Notes under the pieces: model-generated
The model's input: only the letters and a program-made list of their open reading frames with translations
Databases searched by the model: none
What the model was told of the DNA's origin: nothing
Shown: one piece after another, positions 1 to 8,113 of the stretch
How positions within the stretch are numbered: position 1 is the stretch's first letter
Layout: the number at the start of each line of letters is the position of its first letter
Position numbers and translations under genes: made by a program
Source of the DNA: Gracilaria caudata
Lineage: Eukaryota > Rhodophyta > Florideophyceae > Gracilariales > Gracilariaceae
Length of the DNA: 18,995 nt
Assembly: GCA_030374735.1 (NCBI GenBank)
Contig: JASCIV010000474.1
Location: forward strand, 1-18,995
Direction of reading: 5' to 3'

Positions 1-1405
1 CGGAGGGGAAGAGGAGACGCAGTGGGCGGGAAAGGGGGGAGGGAAAGAGGTGCCGGAGCACTTTAATAGCGTGGCAGTTTTCGGCGCCGAAGCGGCCATG
101 AATTGGGCGAATTCGGCGCGCTACGTCACGTGGACTATGCACGACGGGCAGCGGTGAAGCGGCGCAGCGAGCGCCGGCGGTAAGGACGCGCACGCGCGCG
201 CCACGTGCGGATGTTTGGGCGCGCTAGCGGCATGCGCGGGGCTGTCGGGGCGCGCTGTCGGGCTGCGCGCGCGCGCGGCGGCGGCGCGACGGCGACGGGG
301 TGTGAGGGGCTGCTGCTGCGGGCGCGCGTAGATACACACGTAAGGTTGTGTAAACTCTCGCGGCTTACCGGACGAAAAGATTCGTGATTCAGCAATTCAC
401 GCGCGCGCGCGCTGTAAACGGCGCGCGCTGTGCTGCTGCCGCGTTGCGCGCGTGTGCGCGGCGAGTGCGCGCGCGTGCGGCCGCGCTTGCGCTTGCAGCC
501 CGTGGGGACTGCGGGCTGCGCTTCCTCCTCTGCGTCGGAACCACGCCTTGTATGATAATCACAGCAGCGCCTCTCCACACATCATGAATCGCGCATGATG
601 CTTGTTGAGCTTACCAGCTCCAGCGCAGCCACGGCTCGCCCATTATGGGATGATGACCTCCGTGTTGACCTCCAGCGAGCGCGTCGCTTGTCGCCCCCTC
701 CCCCAACAACACAACGCGCGTGAGTCGAGTCGTATTTACAGCTGTCGACCGCTCAAACTGCCCAAAACGCTTTCCGTTTCGCTTGCGCCACCGCAAAAAT
801 TGACCGTATTAAACGCTCTCGTCTCAACATTTTCCTTCCGCGTTGCATCAAAACGTACAGCACCGTGGCACACCCGCCTCCACGTCGTGCTGTGCACGCG
901 AACTATAAGCAAAAAAAACAGCAGGTAAAAAAACCCCCTGCTTCCCGTCGCTGCCTTACCCTGCACCTCGACTCACCCATACCCTTGCACCCTTGTAGCT
1001 CCAGCCGCTCGCCCCGCTTGAGCATACCAACAAATTTTCACCTGTACCAAATGACATGTATTCATTATGTGTACTACCCCTAACATTAATGTTAGAAGTG
1101 CACCTGGACGCTAGCCAAAAATTTAATGCAGCATGTTATCCCGATCTTGTCCGGCCCTTCATCAGCACATCCGGCGCTGTTACCATATGCAAGCTGTAAG
1201 TCGTCCCACTGTAAGCCGAGCTGCTCTCCTCACCGCACCAAACGTTGCCAGCAGGCTGGCAGTGATCACGCTCTTAGATCTTGGATCGCTGCACACCCCC
1301 ACCCCCACCATGCATGCTGGTCGGTAACACATCCTCAGCACCAAATTCGCTTCGCCAACGTCACTCGTGTCTCACCTGAGTTTCGCTTCAGCCACCTCTC
1401 GTCCC
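1..1405. other. GC-rich low-complexity upstream region without a convincing gene
   Basis: The first 600 or so bases are CpG-rich, with alternating GC runs (for example 399-412) and a purine-rich left edge. From about 600 to 1400 the composition becomes more balanced. The reading frames here give Arg/Ala/Pro-rich or His/Ser-rich translations without recognisable domains, which is typical of chance openness in GC-rich DNA. A 19-codon ATG frame in good GCCATG context lies at 98-157. CACGTG occurs at 127-132 and 202-207, and a perfect palindrome at 1080-1095. The stretch next to 1406 presumably holds the DapL promoter and leader, but no TATA-like element was identified. Confidence 0.6.
1080..1095. 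promoter_or_regulatory. Perfect 16-bp AT-rich palindrome upstream of DapL
   Basis: CTAACATTAATGTTAG reads identically on both strands. It lies about 310 bp upstream of the DapL start, in a non-coding stretch. A perfect 16-bp palindrome could bind a dimeric transcription factor. That role is inference; only the symmetry is seen. Confidence 0.35.
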
Positions 1406-2755
1406 ATGGCCTTCATCAGTCTCACCACCACCTTCATCGGCAACGCCCTTCACCCGCGTACCCGTACCGTTTGTCACAACGAGCTTCGTCACCATGCTTC
1501 GCGTCGCACATCACAACCCACCGCTTCAGCGGTGCAGCGCAATCAAAACTTCTCCAAGTTGCAGGCAGGCTATCTGTTTCCGGAGATCGGGCGACGTAGA
1601 AACGCCTACCTGGCGCAGAACCCAGATGCCAACGTGATATCGCTCGGCGTGGGAGATACCACCATGCCCATTCCGCCCCATATACGCAACGGGCTCACCG
1701 AAGGCGCCTCCAAACTGGGCACCAAAGAGGGCTACTCAGGATATGGAGCGGAACAGGGTATGGCCATGTTGCGCCAGAAAATCTCCTCTGTTCTTTACTC
1801 CGGATCGATTGCGCCTGACGAAGTGTTTGTTTCGGATGGTGCCAAATGCGATATTTCTCGTCTTCAGCAGGTGTTCGGATCCGATATAACAATTGCTGTG
1901 CAGGATCCAAGCTATCCTGTCTACGTGGATACTGCTGTCATGCAAGGTCAGACTGGCCTTTATGATCAGTCCACCTCGCAGTTTAAAGGCATTGCATACA
2001 TGCGTTGTGACGCCTCAAACGCGTTCTTCCCGGATCTCAGCACTGTGCCTCGCACCGATTTGATCTTTTTTTGTAGCCCTAATAATCCTACGGGAGCTGC
2101 TGCCACTCGCGAACAGTTGACGCAACTGGTGCAGTTTGCCAAGAAGAATGGAAGTATCATTGTGTTTGATGCTGCGTATGCGCCGTTTATTAACGATCCA
2201 AATGTTCCCACCAGCATTTTTGAAATCGAGGGTGCACGAGAAGTGGCGATTGAGGTCAATTCCTTCTCCAAGTACGCTGGCTTTACTGGCGTGCGTCTGG
2301 GCTGGGTGGTGGTTCCAAACGAATTGACGTTTGCAGATGGCAGTCCTGTGCGAGCAGATTTCAATCGCGTCATGACTACGTGCTTCAACGGCGCCAGCAA
2401 CATCTCTCAGCACGGCGGTCTGGCTTGTTTGGATGAAGAAGGTAAGAAGGAGATTCAAGATCTTATTGCTTACTATCTTGGTAACGCTGCTTTGCTACGC
2501 ACTACAATGACTGAGCTTGGATTTGAGGTCTATGGTGGTACCGATGCACCCTACATCTGGGTTCGATTCCCCGGAAAGAAGAGCTGGGATGTTTTCAATG
2601 AGATCCTGGAGGAGGCTCAGGTCGTCACAATTCCCGGTGCTGGGTTTGGCCCCGGGGGAGAGGGATATCTCCGTCTGAGTGCATTCGCTCCTCGAGAGGC
2701 TTGTGAAGAAGCATGCAAACGACTCCGAGTGATGTACGCGAGCGTAGTGGCGTAA
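1406..2755 (+). CDS. DAPL: LL-diaminopimelate aminotransferase, plastid-targeted
   Basis: This PLP-dependent class I/II aminotransferase converts tetrahydrodipicolinate directly to LL-2,6-diaminopimelate using glutamate, in the DapL route to lysine in the plastid stroma. The product is 449 aa. Residues 1-45 or so are basic and hydroxylated and start MAF, fitting a transit peptide. The mature part begins near KLQAGYLFPEI. Visible family motifs are SLGVGDTT (about 79-86), GYSGYGAEQG (109-118), CSPNNPTG (223-230), the PLP-binding Lys289 in NSFSKYAGFTG, and the substrate-carboxylate Arg423 in GEGYLRLSAF. The frame is open back to 1328, but the first in-frame ATG is 1406 (CCCATGG). A spliced upstream leader joining an exon with an ATG at 1126 is possible but unsupported. 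The gene converges on DRG1, with 126 bp between the stops. Family assignment is firm; the exact N-terminus is less so. Confidence 0.95.
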   Translation: MAFISLTTTFIGNALHPRTRTVCHNELRHHASRRTSQPTASAVQRNQNFSKLQAGYLFPEIGRRRNAYLAQNPDANVISLGVGDTTMPIPPHIRNGLTEGASKLGTKEGYSGYGAEQGMAMLRQKISSVLYSGSIAPDEVFVSDGAKCDISRLQQVFGSDITIAVQDPSYPVYVDTAVMQGQTGLYDQSTSQFKGIAYMRCDASNAFFPDLSTVPRTDLIFFCSPNNPTGAAATREQLTQLVQFAKKNGSIIVFDAAYAPFINDPNVPTSIFEIEGAREVAIEVNSFSKYAGFTGVRLGWVVVPNELTFADGSPVRADFNRVMTTCFNGASNISQHGGLACLDEEGKKEIQDLIAYYLGNAALLRTTMTELGFEVYGGTDAPYIWVRFPGKKSWDVFNEILEEAQVVTIPGAGFGPGGEGYLRLSAFAPREACEEACKRLRVMYASVVA

Positions 2756-2881
2756 GAACGAATGGTGTACATCTTTGATCCTGTGTTGAGTTTGCAGCAA
2801 GGCTGATGTGTGGTGTGCAACCAACCCAACCAACTGATACGATTCTAATACTTGCAGGTGTCAAGTTTTCTATTATCTCTC

Positions 2882-4194
2882 TCATTTAGTAACGATTTGA
2901 ATCACGTCTTCATCTTCAAGGTTGTGGGACAGACCAACGCGCTGTGGATCGTGTTTTGTTGATTTCCCCCAGACGAGAGCGTAGCGGAATTGGGACGGGT
3001 CTGCTAGACTTCTGTGGATGGCACGACATGCATCCTCGACCTTGCTTCCTCCGCGGAGCACAATGGGTTCGCTGAAATCTGGAGGAGACCCTTGTTTCTT
3101 GGTGTACACTCTACAGAGTCTCAGATATTCCCATATCTGCTCCACCACATAGTCGAGGTTTAATTTCAATAAACATGACATGACCACCGAGTTCGGCTCT
3201 CTCGCCAGTCGATTAACTTCTTCCAACGAAATGGCGTCGATCTTGCTGTACAAATATAGGCATTTGATGTACTGTCTGTTTCCGTCAAGTACGTCGATTA
3301 GCTCATCCACAGTTATGTCCTCACGGACTAGAAGTTCGGCATTATGAATCTTGTACTCCTTCAATATACTCATTGCGATTTTCTCCGTCATTTTTGTCAG
3401 CGGAACAGTTGCTGTGAAGGCGATTCCTCCGGTTTGCTTCGGCCTGAAGTAAACATCTGGCGGTCTCTTGTTGAGCCTGATCCCAACGGATTCAAGTTCA
3501 TTTTCCAAGAGACTTCTCTGAACATCCGACTTTGTAGCATCAAGCATGAGCAGAATTAGGTCCGCAGAGCGTGCGACAGCAATTACCTGCCTGCCGCGCC
3601 CCTTTCCTTGCGCCGCTCCCTCAATAATACCTGGCAAATCTAACAACTGGATCGTTGCTCCTTTGTGCTCGAGGATACCGGGTACGCATGTCAAAGTTGT
3701 GAACTCGTCTAATGTGAAACAAAAGGACCATGGAAAACATCCACAACTTGTTAGTTGTACAATCGATGTAAGAGGTTTGGAGTGAACTCATCAACGTACA
3801 GCTTGCAGCTTCGCTCTTGGTGCCCGTCACAGTGCTCAGGAAAGTACTCTTTCCAGTCGACGGAAATCCGACCACAGCGACTCTAGCATCTCCGTGTTTA
3901 ACAACCTCAAACCCCCGATCTGCAGAGTTTCCTCCTGTTTTTGGACCATCTAGAGCTTCGCGGCGTAGTTTCGCAAGTTTTGCTTTGAGGATTCCAAGAT
4001 GCTGTTATCAGCATCACATTCAATTGCCGAATGGTTAGTCGCTCTATTCAAACCTGATGTTCTCTGAACCACTGCATCTTTCAGACACACTCACTTTTGG
4101 TTCCTGCTTTTTAACTCACTCCTTCAGTGGCCTTGTTCTTCTGAGTACGGGCCATTTCGGCCTCAATCTCTTTGATCTTCTCTTGGACACCCAT
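2882..4194 (-). CDS. DRG1: Developmentally regulated GTP-binding protein 1 (DRG1), three exons
   Basis: DRG1 is a cytosolic translation-associated GTPase of the OBG/DRG family that works with a DFRP partner on ribosomes. Exons are 4120-4194, 3800-4001 and 2882-3708. Joined they encode 367 aa, the usual DRG1 length. Exon 1 gives the helical start MGVQEKIKEIEAEMARTQKN. Exon 2 carries the G1 P-loop GFPSTGKST (70-78). The exon 2/3 junction rebuilds the Tyr of SYEFTTLT. G3 is DLPG (116-119), followed by the DRG signature GKGRGRQVIAVAR. The C-terminus is a TGS domain ending LEDEDVIQIVTK. Oddly, G4, normally NKxD, is SKID (247-250), and the G5 region reads MSCLLKLN where animal DRG1 has ISAHHRWN. 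The start AAGATGG has a good context. The gene diverges from TIC110. Confidence 0.94.
3709..3799 (-). other. DRG1: DRG1 intron 2 (91 bp)
   Basis: It begins GTACGT and ends TTTCACATTAG on the minus strand, splitting a Tyr codon after its first base. ACTAAC, a branch-point-like sequence, lies at about 3750-3755. Removing it restores the conserved SYEFTTLTCVPG reading. Confidence 0.93.
4002..4119 (-). other. DRG1: DRG1 intron 1 (118 bp)
   Basis: It begins GTGAGT and ends GATAACAG on the minus strand, in phase 0. ACTAAC lies at about 4034-4039, 32-37 bases from the 3' splice site. Removing it restores KNKATEGHLGILKAKLAKL, which matches the conserved DRG1 N-terminus. Confidence 0.92.
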
Positions 4195-4735
4195 CTTGCA
4201 GCCCGTGATAAGCGCCTTGTTACGCTTGAAGTGTTGCAGTTATCTGAGGATGAGGCAGTGGTTGTACTTGAGCACCTTTGCCTACCTTAAACGCTCGCAG
4301 TGGGCTGTTTCAGTATCGGTTTCATGCGAGAGTCGGTGTGCGCATAGTGATCGTCATGAGAGTTCCTTCGACTGCAGAACACTGCACAGGAAGACTGGGC
4401 CGGATCATCCGGTTCTTCCAGCTTTGCATTACAGCATCTGCTGCCAAAGGTATGAGTGCTACTGTAATGTTTTCGAAGACTTCCCAAATGGGAAAGCTGG
4501 GGGTTTCCCTTCGGAACGGTTCAAGCGGCAGTTTGATCGATACAGGCGATACTCTGTACAAGGGTACAGTAGCCGAGATCAACTCCAATGTTCGACTTGC
4601 TCGTGCAGCTCGAATCCTTGCCCGGTATCTGAAGTTCTGGTGGTCGGCCAGCACCTTTTGCGAGAGCAACCTCAAAGGCTCCTACATACCGCTATCTATC
4701 AGGGATCCATAAGGGGTTTCGCTCGATTCCCAAAG
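4195..4735. other. Divergent DRG1/TIC110 intergenic region, open in several frames
   Basis: This 541-bp spacer separates two divergently transcribed genes and should hold both promoters. The TIC110 frame stays open without a stop back to about 4172, with an in-frame ATG at 4250. A second plus frame is open across 4278-4712, and a minus frame across 4322-4675. None starts with a well-supported ATG or resembles a protein I know. The upstream extension of the TIC110 frame is rich in Cys and His, unlike the mature protein. A 5' splice-site-like AAAG|GTATGAGT lies at 4446-4457 on the plus strand. It could be plain promoter DNA, a spliced leader, or a small unrecognised gene. Confidence 0.45.
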
Positions 4736-7700
4736 ATGCCAATTAGCGTTGCATTTTTGCAGGGCGCCGCACTGCCGTTGACGCGACCCAGACCAAGACC
4801 GAAGCCGTCCGCAAGAGCTTTTCCTAAACCACATCGTCGATTTCGAGTTGCGCATCGGCCATTAATTTCAGCCTCTGCTTCGGAAAATGCTTCCTACGCT
4901 AGAGAGTCAATGGATAAAGAAGTTGGATCCGGTCCAGATGTGGTGTTCGGCAATTTCACGCTTCCTGCGAGAGTCATTCTCTCAGCTCTCGCAATCTCAG
5001 GGAGTACAGCAATTGGATTCAATACGGCACCAGACAAAGGCGTCTTGCGCCCAGCCGCTGCTGTTTGCGGTGGCGTTGTAGCTACTGCTGGAATTGTTGC
5101 ACTCCGGAAAGGACCAGAGAAAGCAGCACGGAAACATCTGGGAAACTTAATTTCAGACCTGGGGCTTGCTAATACTGACCTTGCCACGAAGGTTAGTGAA
5201 GCGCAATCGAAGTTTGGAGTTGGTGATGAGGCATTCGAAGCCATGAAGCAAACGCTATATCAGTATTATCTTCTTGGTATGCTTCGTAATTCATCTGTAA
5301 CTTTCGGTGAAATTTCTCAGCTTACCCGGTTGAAGCATGTTCTCGCGCTATCCGGAGCTGCCATTGGAGATGCGCACTATGAGGCTTCACGCGCCTTCTA
5401 TCGAACCAATGTTGTGTTTTTGGAAGATGATGAAGATGCAGTTGCTCGTCAAAACGCCCAATGGAAGCTGAACAAGCTCTTATTCCTATCGGACCGAATG
5501 TATGCCGATAAAGACACAGAAGAGGCCTACCGATATGAGAGGTCCAGATTGCTCAAGTTCTTTTCCCTCTCTTCAGATGACTACAATGAGCGGCTCGAAA
5601 AAGTGTCTTTGCCGTTCTACCGCGATGTTGTTGCCCGTGCTTGTGTTGATGCATCTGTGACACAGGAGGATGTTCTGGCTGCCCAAGCTGCACTTGGAGT
5701 TCGTGATGTGCAAGCAGCGAGGATACGTGTTGATGCTTACGCCGATCGGGTTGAGTCACTTGTAACAGAGAAGGGTCGTTTGGATGAAGTTGACAGTCAA
5801 TCTCTTGCACGCCTCAAGAAGCTTTTGAAAATTGAAGATGATCGTGCTACTTCCACCCTCAAGACTCTTGCGGAGCCTGTGTTTAAAGTGGAAGTGGGAG
5901 CCGCTCTTGATGCGGTCAGTAAAGGCGAAGAGTCTGTTGCTAGTATATACGGCCGACTGGTGTTGAGGCAGAATGAATTGTCATTCCCTGGAGAAGCTGC
6001 GAATGATGTACTGTCAAAAGTAATGACAGATCGAGCTATAGAGCTTGCGCGGGTGGCAAGCAAGTATCTTCGTGTTCAAAATCTTAATGGATGTATCACG
6101 CAAGTACGAGAATTACTCAGCTATGTTGATGGAGTTATCAGACTGATGGAAGTCTCAGATGACAACTTCAAGAACGACTTGGATGTGATCGAAAAGTTCT
6201 TGCCGCACGTTTCGGAGGGCCTGTCTCGTACTGAACCAATGCAAATGTATCGCATTTTTCTCTCAAAATGTCTTGAGGACCGACAGATTACTGAAGGAGA
6301 AGAAAAAGATATATCCAGGCTCCGCGCCGTGCTCGGACTTTCGGTTGAGAATGCTTTGGAGGCCTTCAAGCTTGCTGCAGGTCCAGTCTACAAGAAAGCA
6401 GTTGCTGAAGCTGTACAAAAGAAAGACTTCTCTGACGAAAAGAAGACTGAAATTGGAAAGATTCGAAAAGACCTTGCTTTACCCCAAGAAACAGCGAAGG
6501 CGATTGACATCAATCAGTATAGCAACGTTCTGCGCAAGATGGTCGAGGGCAATAGGATTCTCCAAGAGCAGGAAGCCCAGGAGCTGTTCGTGCTAAGGAG
6601 TTTCCTGAACCTATCTCAAGAAGATACCGCCCCAGTGCATAAATCTTGCATGGGCCCTGTCTATGAACAGTCGGTAACAGAAGCAATGGGTCCGACTGGT
6701 ATAATGCTGGACGAATACAAAAACGGATTGGAAAGATTGCGGGACAGACTTGGACTTTCAAAAGAAGATGCAGATGCTGCGTTTTATAAGGTCGTGAAGC
6801 AAAGAATGTTGATCTATATTAATCGGGCCATGGCCCAGTTGGAAAAGAGGGGGCAATTCAGGGGTCAAAATGAGCAGCGTGATGTTGGAGATGATCCCAA
6901 CATTAAACGAGCTGGAGCTGTTTTGGGCATTGATGCAGGTGGGCTTCCTATTGAGCTTTCGAATTTAGTAGATTTCTATGTTCGCAATGGTCTTGTTAAG
7001 GAACAGGAGATTGAAGTTGAAGGGGAGAAAAAAACTGTAGCAACCTACCCTGTTTCCCTTCGTGGAGAAATACAGCCGAAGGTGTACAATGAATTGTACA
7101 AACAATACGTTATTCAATGCTTCAGTGCTCAAACAAGGAATGAAAAGCAAAGATTGTTTTCTGCTCTTGATCAGCTAGGATCAATTCTTGGGATGACAGA
7201 GGACGAAATTGGCAAGATTCATTCCGAGATTGGAACAGTGATATACAAGAACTACGTGAATCAGGCATTACTGAGAGGGCCAATTGAAGAAAAAGACTTT
7301 GAGTTCTTGTCAAATATCCAGCGTATGCTAAGCATGAAACCTGATCACTGCCAGGCTCTCCTGAAGGACGCCAAAGAGAACCGAGTTTCCGTGTTACTTG
7401 AGAAGATATTTGCACAGCCCAAGATCTTACCAGAAAGTGTGCAAAAAATGAGAACCACAGCAATTGCGCTCGGCGTTGATTTGGTCAAGGATCTTAAAGT
7501 GCCCGCAGATCAAAGAGGAAAATTGTTTGGAGTGGAAATCGATGCGGCTATCGACACTGGCGCGCTGACTCCAGAGAACCAATCTTTAGTAAGCGAAGTG
7601 CAGAATACATTGTTTGTTGACGACGACACTGCCAAGAAAATACTTCTCAGTTGCATTCAACGACGAACACTCTCCCATCTAGTGCAAGCTGCGGCAAGCT

Positions 7701-7942
7701 TACGCCAGAATCGGTCTGAAACTGCTGTAGCGGAGTTGAAGACAATGCTCCGATACGGAAAACTACTGCCCGCGAAGGTTAACGCCCCGGCCGTATCCAT
7801 TGCAGAGAAGCAGGAACTTTATCTTCTCTTCCAGGCAGATGCAATCACGGACGGTGCTATAAAAGACTCTGCCAGGGAACAAATTAATCTATTGAAGACG
7901 ATGTTTGGTTTCTCCGACGCTGACTTGGAGGTCCTGGTGTGA
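4736..7942 (+). CDS. TIC110: Plastid inner-envelope import protein Tic110
   Basis: Tic110 is the large inner-envelope component of plastid protein import. It provides a stromal scaffold for incoming preproteins and chaperones. From ATG 4736 the product is 1068 aa, close to the usual length of about 1000. Residues 1-50 (MPISVAFLQG..., many Arg, Pro and Ser, few acidic) look like a transit peptide with an early Phe. Two hydrophobic segments follow, at about 77-96 and 104-123, which is the membrane anchor expected of Tic110. The rest is all-helical, with repeated units of the type LxxLRxxLGLSxExA plus GPVYxxxVxEA, as in the HEAT-like stromal domain. No intron is seen. The frame is open to 4172 and has an ATG at 4250, so a longer N-terminus is possible but its composition argues against it. 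It converges on the FANCE-like gene (171 bp between stops). Confidence 0.9.
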   Translation: MPISVAFLQGAALPLTRPRPRPKPSARAFPKPHRRFRVAHRPLISASASENASYARESMDKEVGSGPDVVFGNFTLPARVILSALAISGSTAIGFNTAPDKGVLRPAAAVCGGVVATAGIVALRKGPEKAARKHLGNLISDLGLANTDLATKVSEAQSKFGVGDEAFEAMKQTLYQYYLLGMLRNSSVTFGEISQLTRLKHVLALSGAAIGDAHYEASRAFYRTNVVFLEDDEDAVARQNAQWKLNKLLFLSDRMYADKDTEEAYRYERSRLLKFFSLSSDDYNERLEKVSLPFYRDVVARACVDASVTQEDVLAAQAALGVRDVQAARIRVDAYADRVESLVTEKGRLDEVDSQSLARLKKLLKIEDDRATSTLKTLAEPVFKVEVGAALDAVSKGEESVASIYGRLVLRQNELSFPGEAANDVLSKVMTDRAIELARVASKYLRVQNLNGCITQVRELLSYVDGVIRLMEVSDDNFKNDLDVIEKFLPHVSEGLSRTEPMQMYRIFLSKCLEDRQITEGEEKDISRLRAVLGLSVENALEAFKLAAGPVYKKAVAEAVQKKDFSDEKKTEIGKIRKDLALPQETAKAIDINQYSNVLRKMVEGNRILQEQEAQELFVLRSFLNLSQEDTAPVHKSCMGPVYEQSVTEAMGPTGIMLDEYKNGLERLRDRLGLSKEDADAAFYKVVKQRMLIYINRAMAQLEKRGQFRGQNEQRDVGDDPNIKRAGAVLGIDAGGLPIELSNLVDFYVRNGLVKEQEIEVEGEKKTVATYPVSLRGEIQPKVYNELYKQYVIQCFSAQTRNEKQRLFSALDQLGSILGMTEDEIGKIHSEIGTVIYKNYVNQALLRGPIEEKDFEFLSNIQRMLSMKPDHCQALLKDAKENRVSVLLEKIFAQPKILPESVQKMRTTAIALGVDLVKDLKVPADQRGKLFGVEIDAAIDTGALTPENQSLVSEVQNTLFVDDDTAKKILLSCIQRRTLSHLVQAAASLRQNRSETAVAELKTMLRYGKLLPAKVNAPAVSIAEKQELYLLFQADAITDGAIKDSAREQINLLKTMFGFSDADLEVLV

Positions 7943-8113
7943 TACCGCACATGCCTCTTGATATCGCCATGGAACATAAACGGAAGAAAACTGAATGAAC
8001 ATGAAAGAATCTGATGAAGCTCAGAAACTCCCTTTCGCCAACTAATCTCAGCTCTCAGCGCACCAAAAAGCTGTGATGACCTCCATCGCTGTGTATGAAG
8101 TTCTTTGCCTCCA

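Noticed and set aside
135..578. Long minus-strand frame, Arg/Ala/Ser-rich
   Set aside because: GC-rich low-complexity DNA is open in several frames at once here; no domain and no start support.
602..928. Plus-strand 108-codon frame
   Set aside because: No recognisable domain, begins without a convincing start context, and overlaps other equally open frames.
1126..1599. 157-codon plus frame overlapping the DapL N-terminus
   Set aside because: Runs out of frame through the DapL coding region; His/Ser/Pro-rich with no domain. It is at most a leader exon or upstream frame.
1966..2403. Long minus-strand frames antisense to DapL
   Set aside because: Shadow of a well-supported aminotransferase gene.
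4322..4675. Minus-strand 117-codon frame upstream of DRG1
   Set aside because: Begins TTG right after a TAG stop, with no ATG until near its end; composition is protein-like but unrecognised. Kept only as a finding on the spacer.
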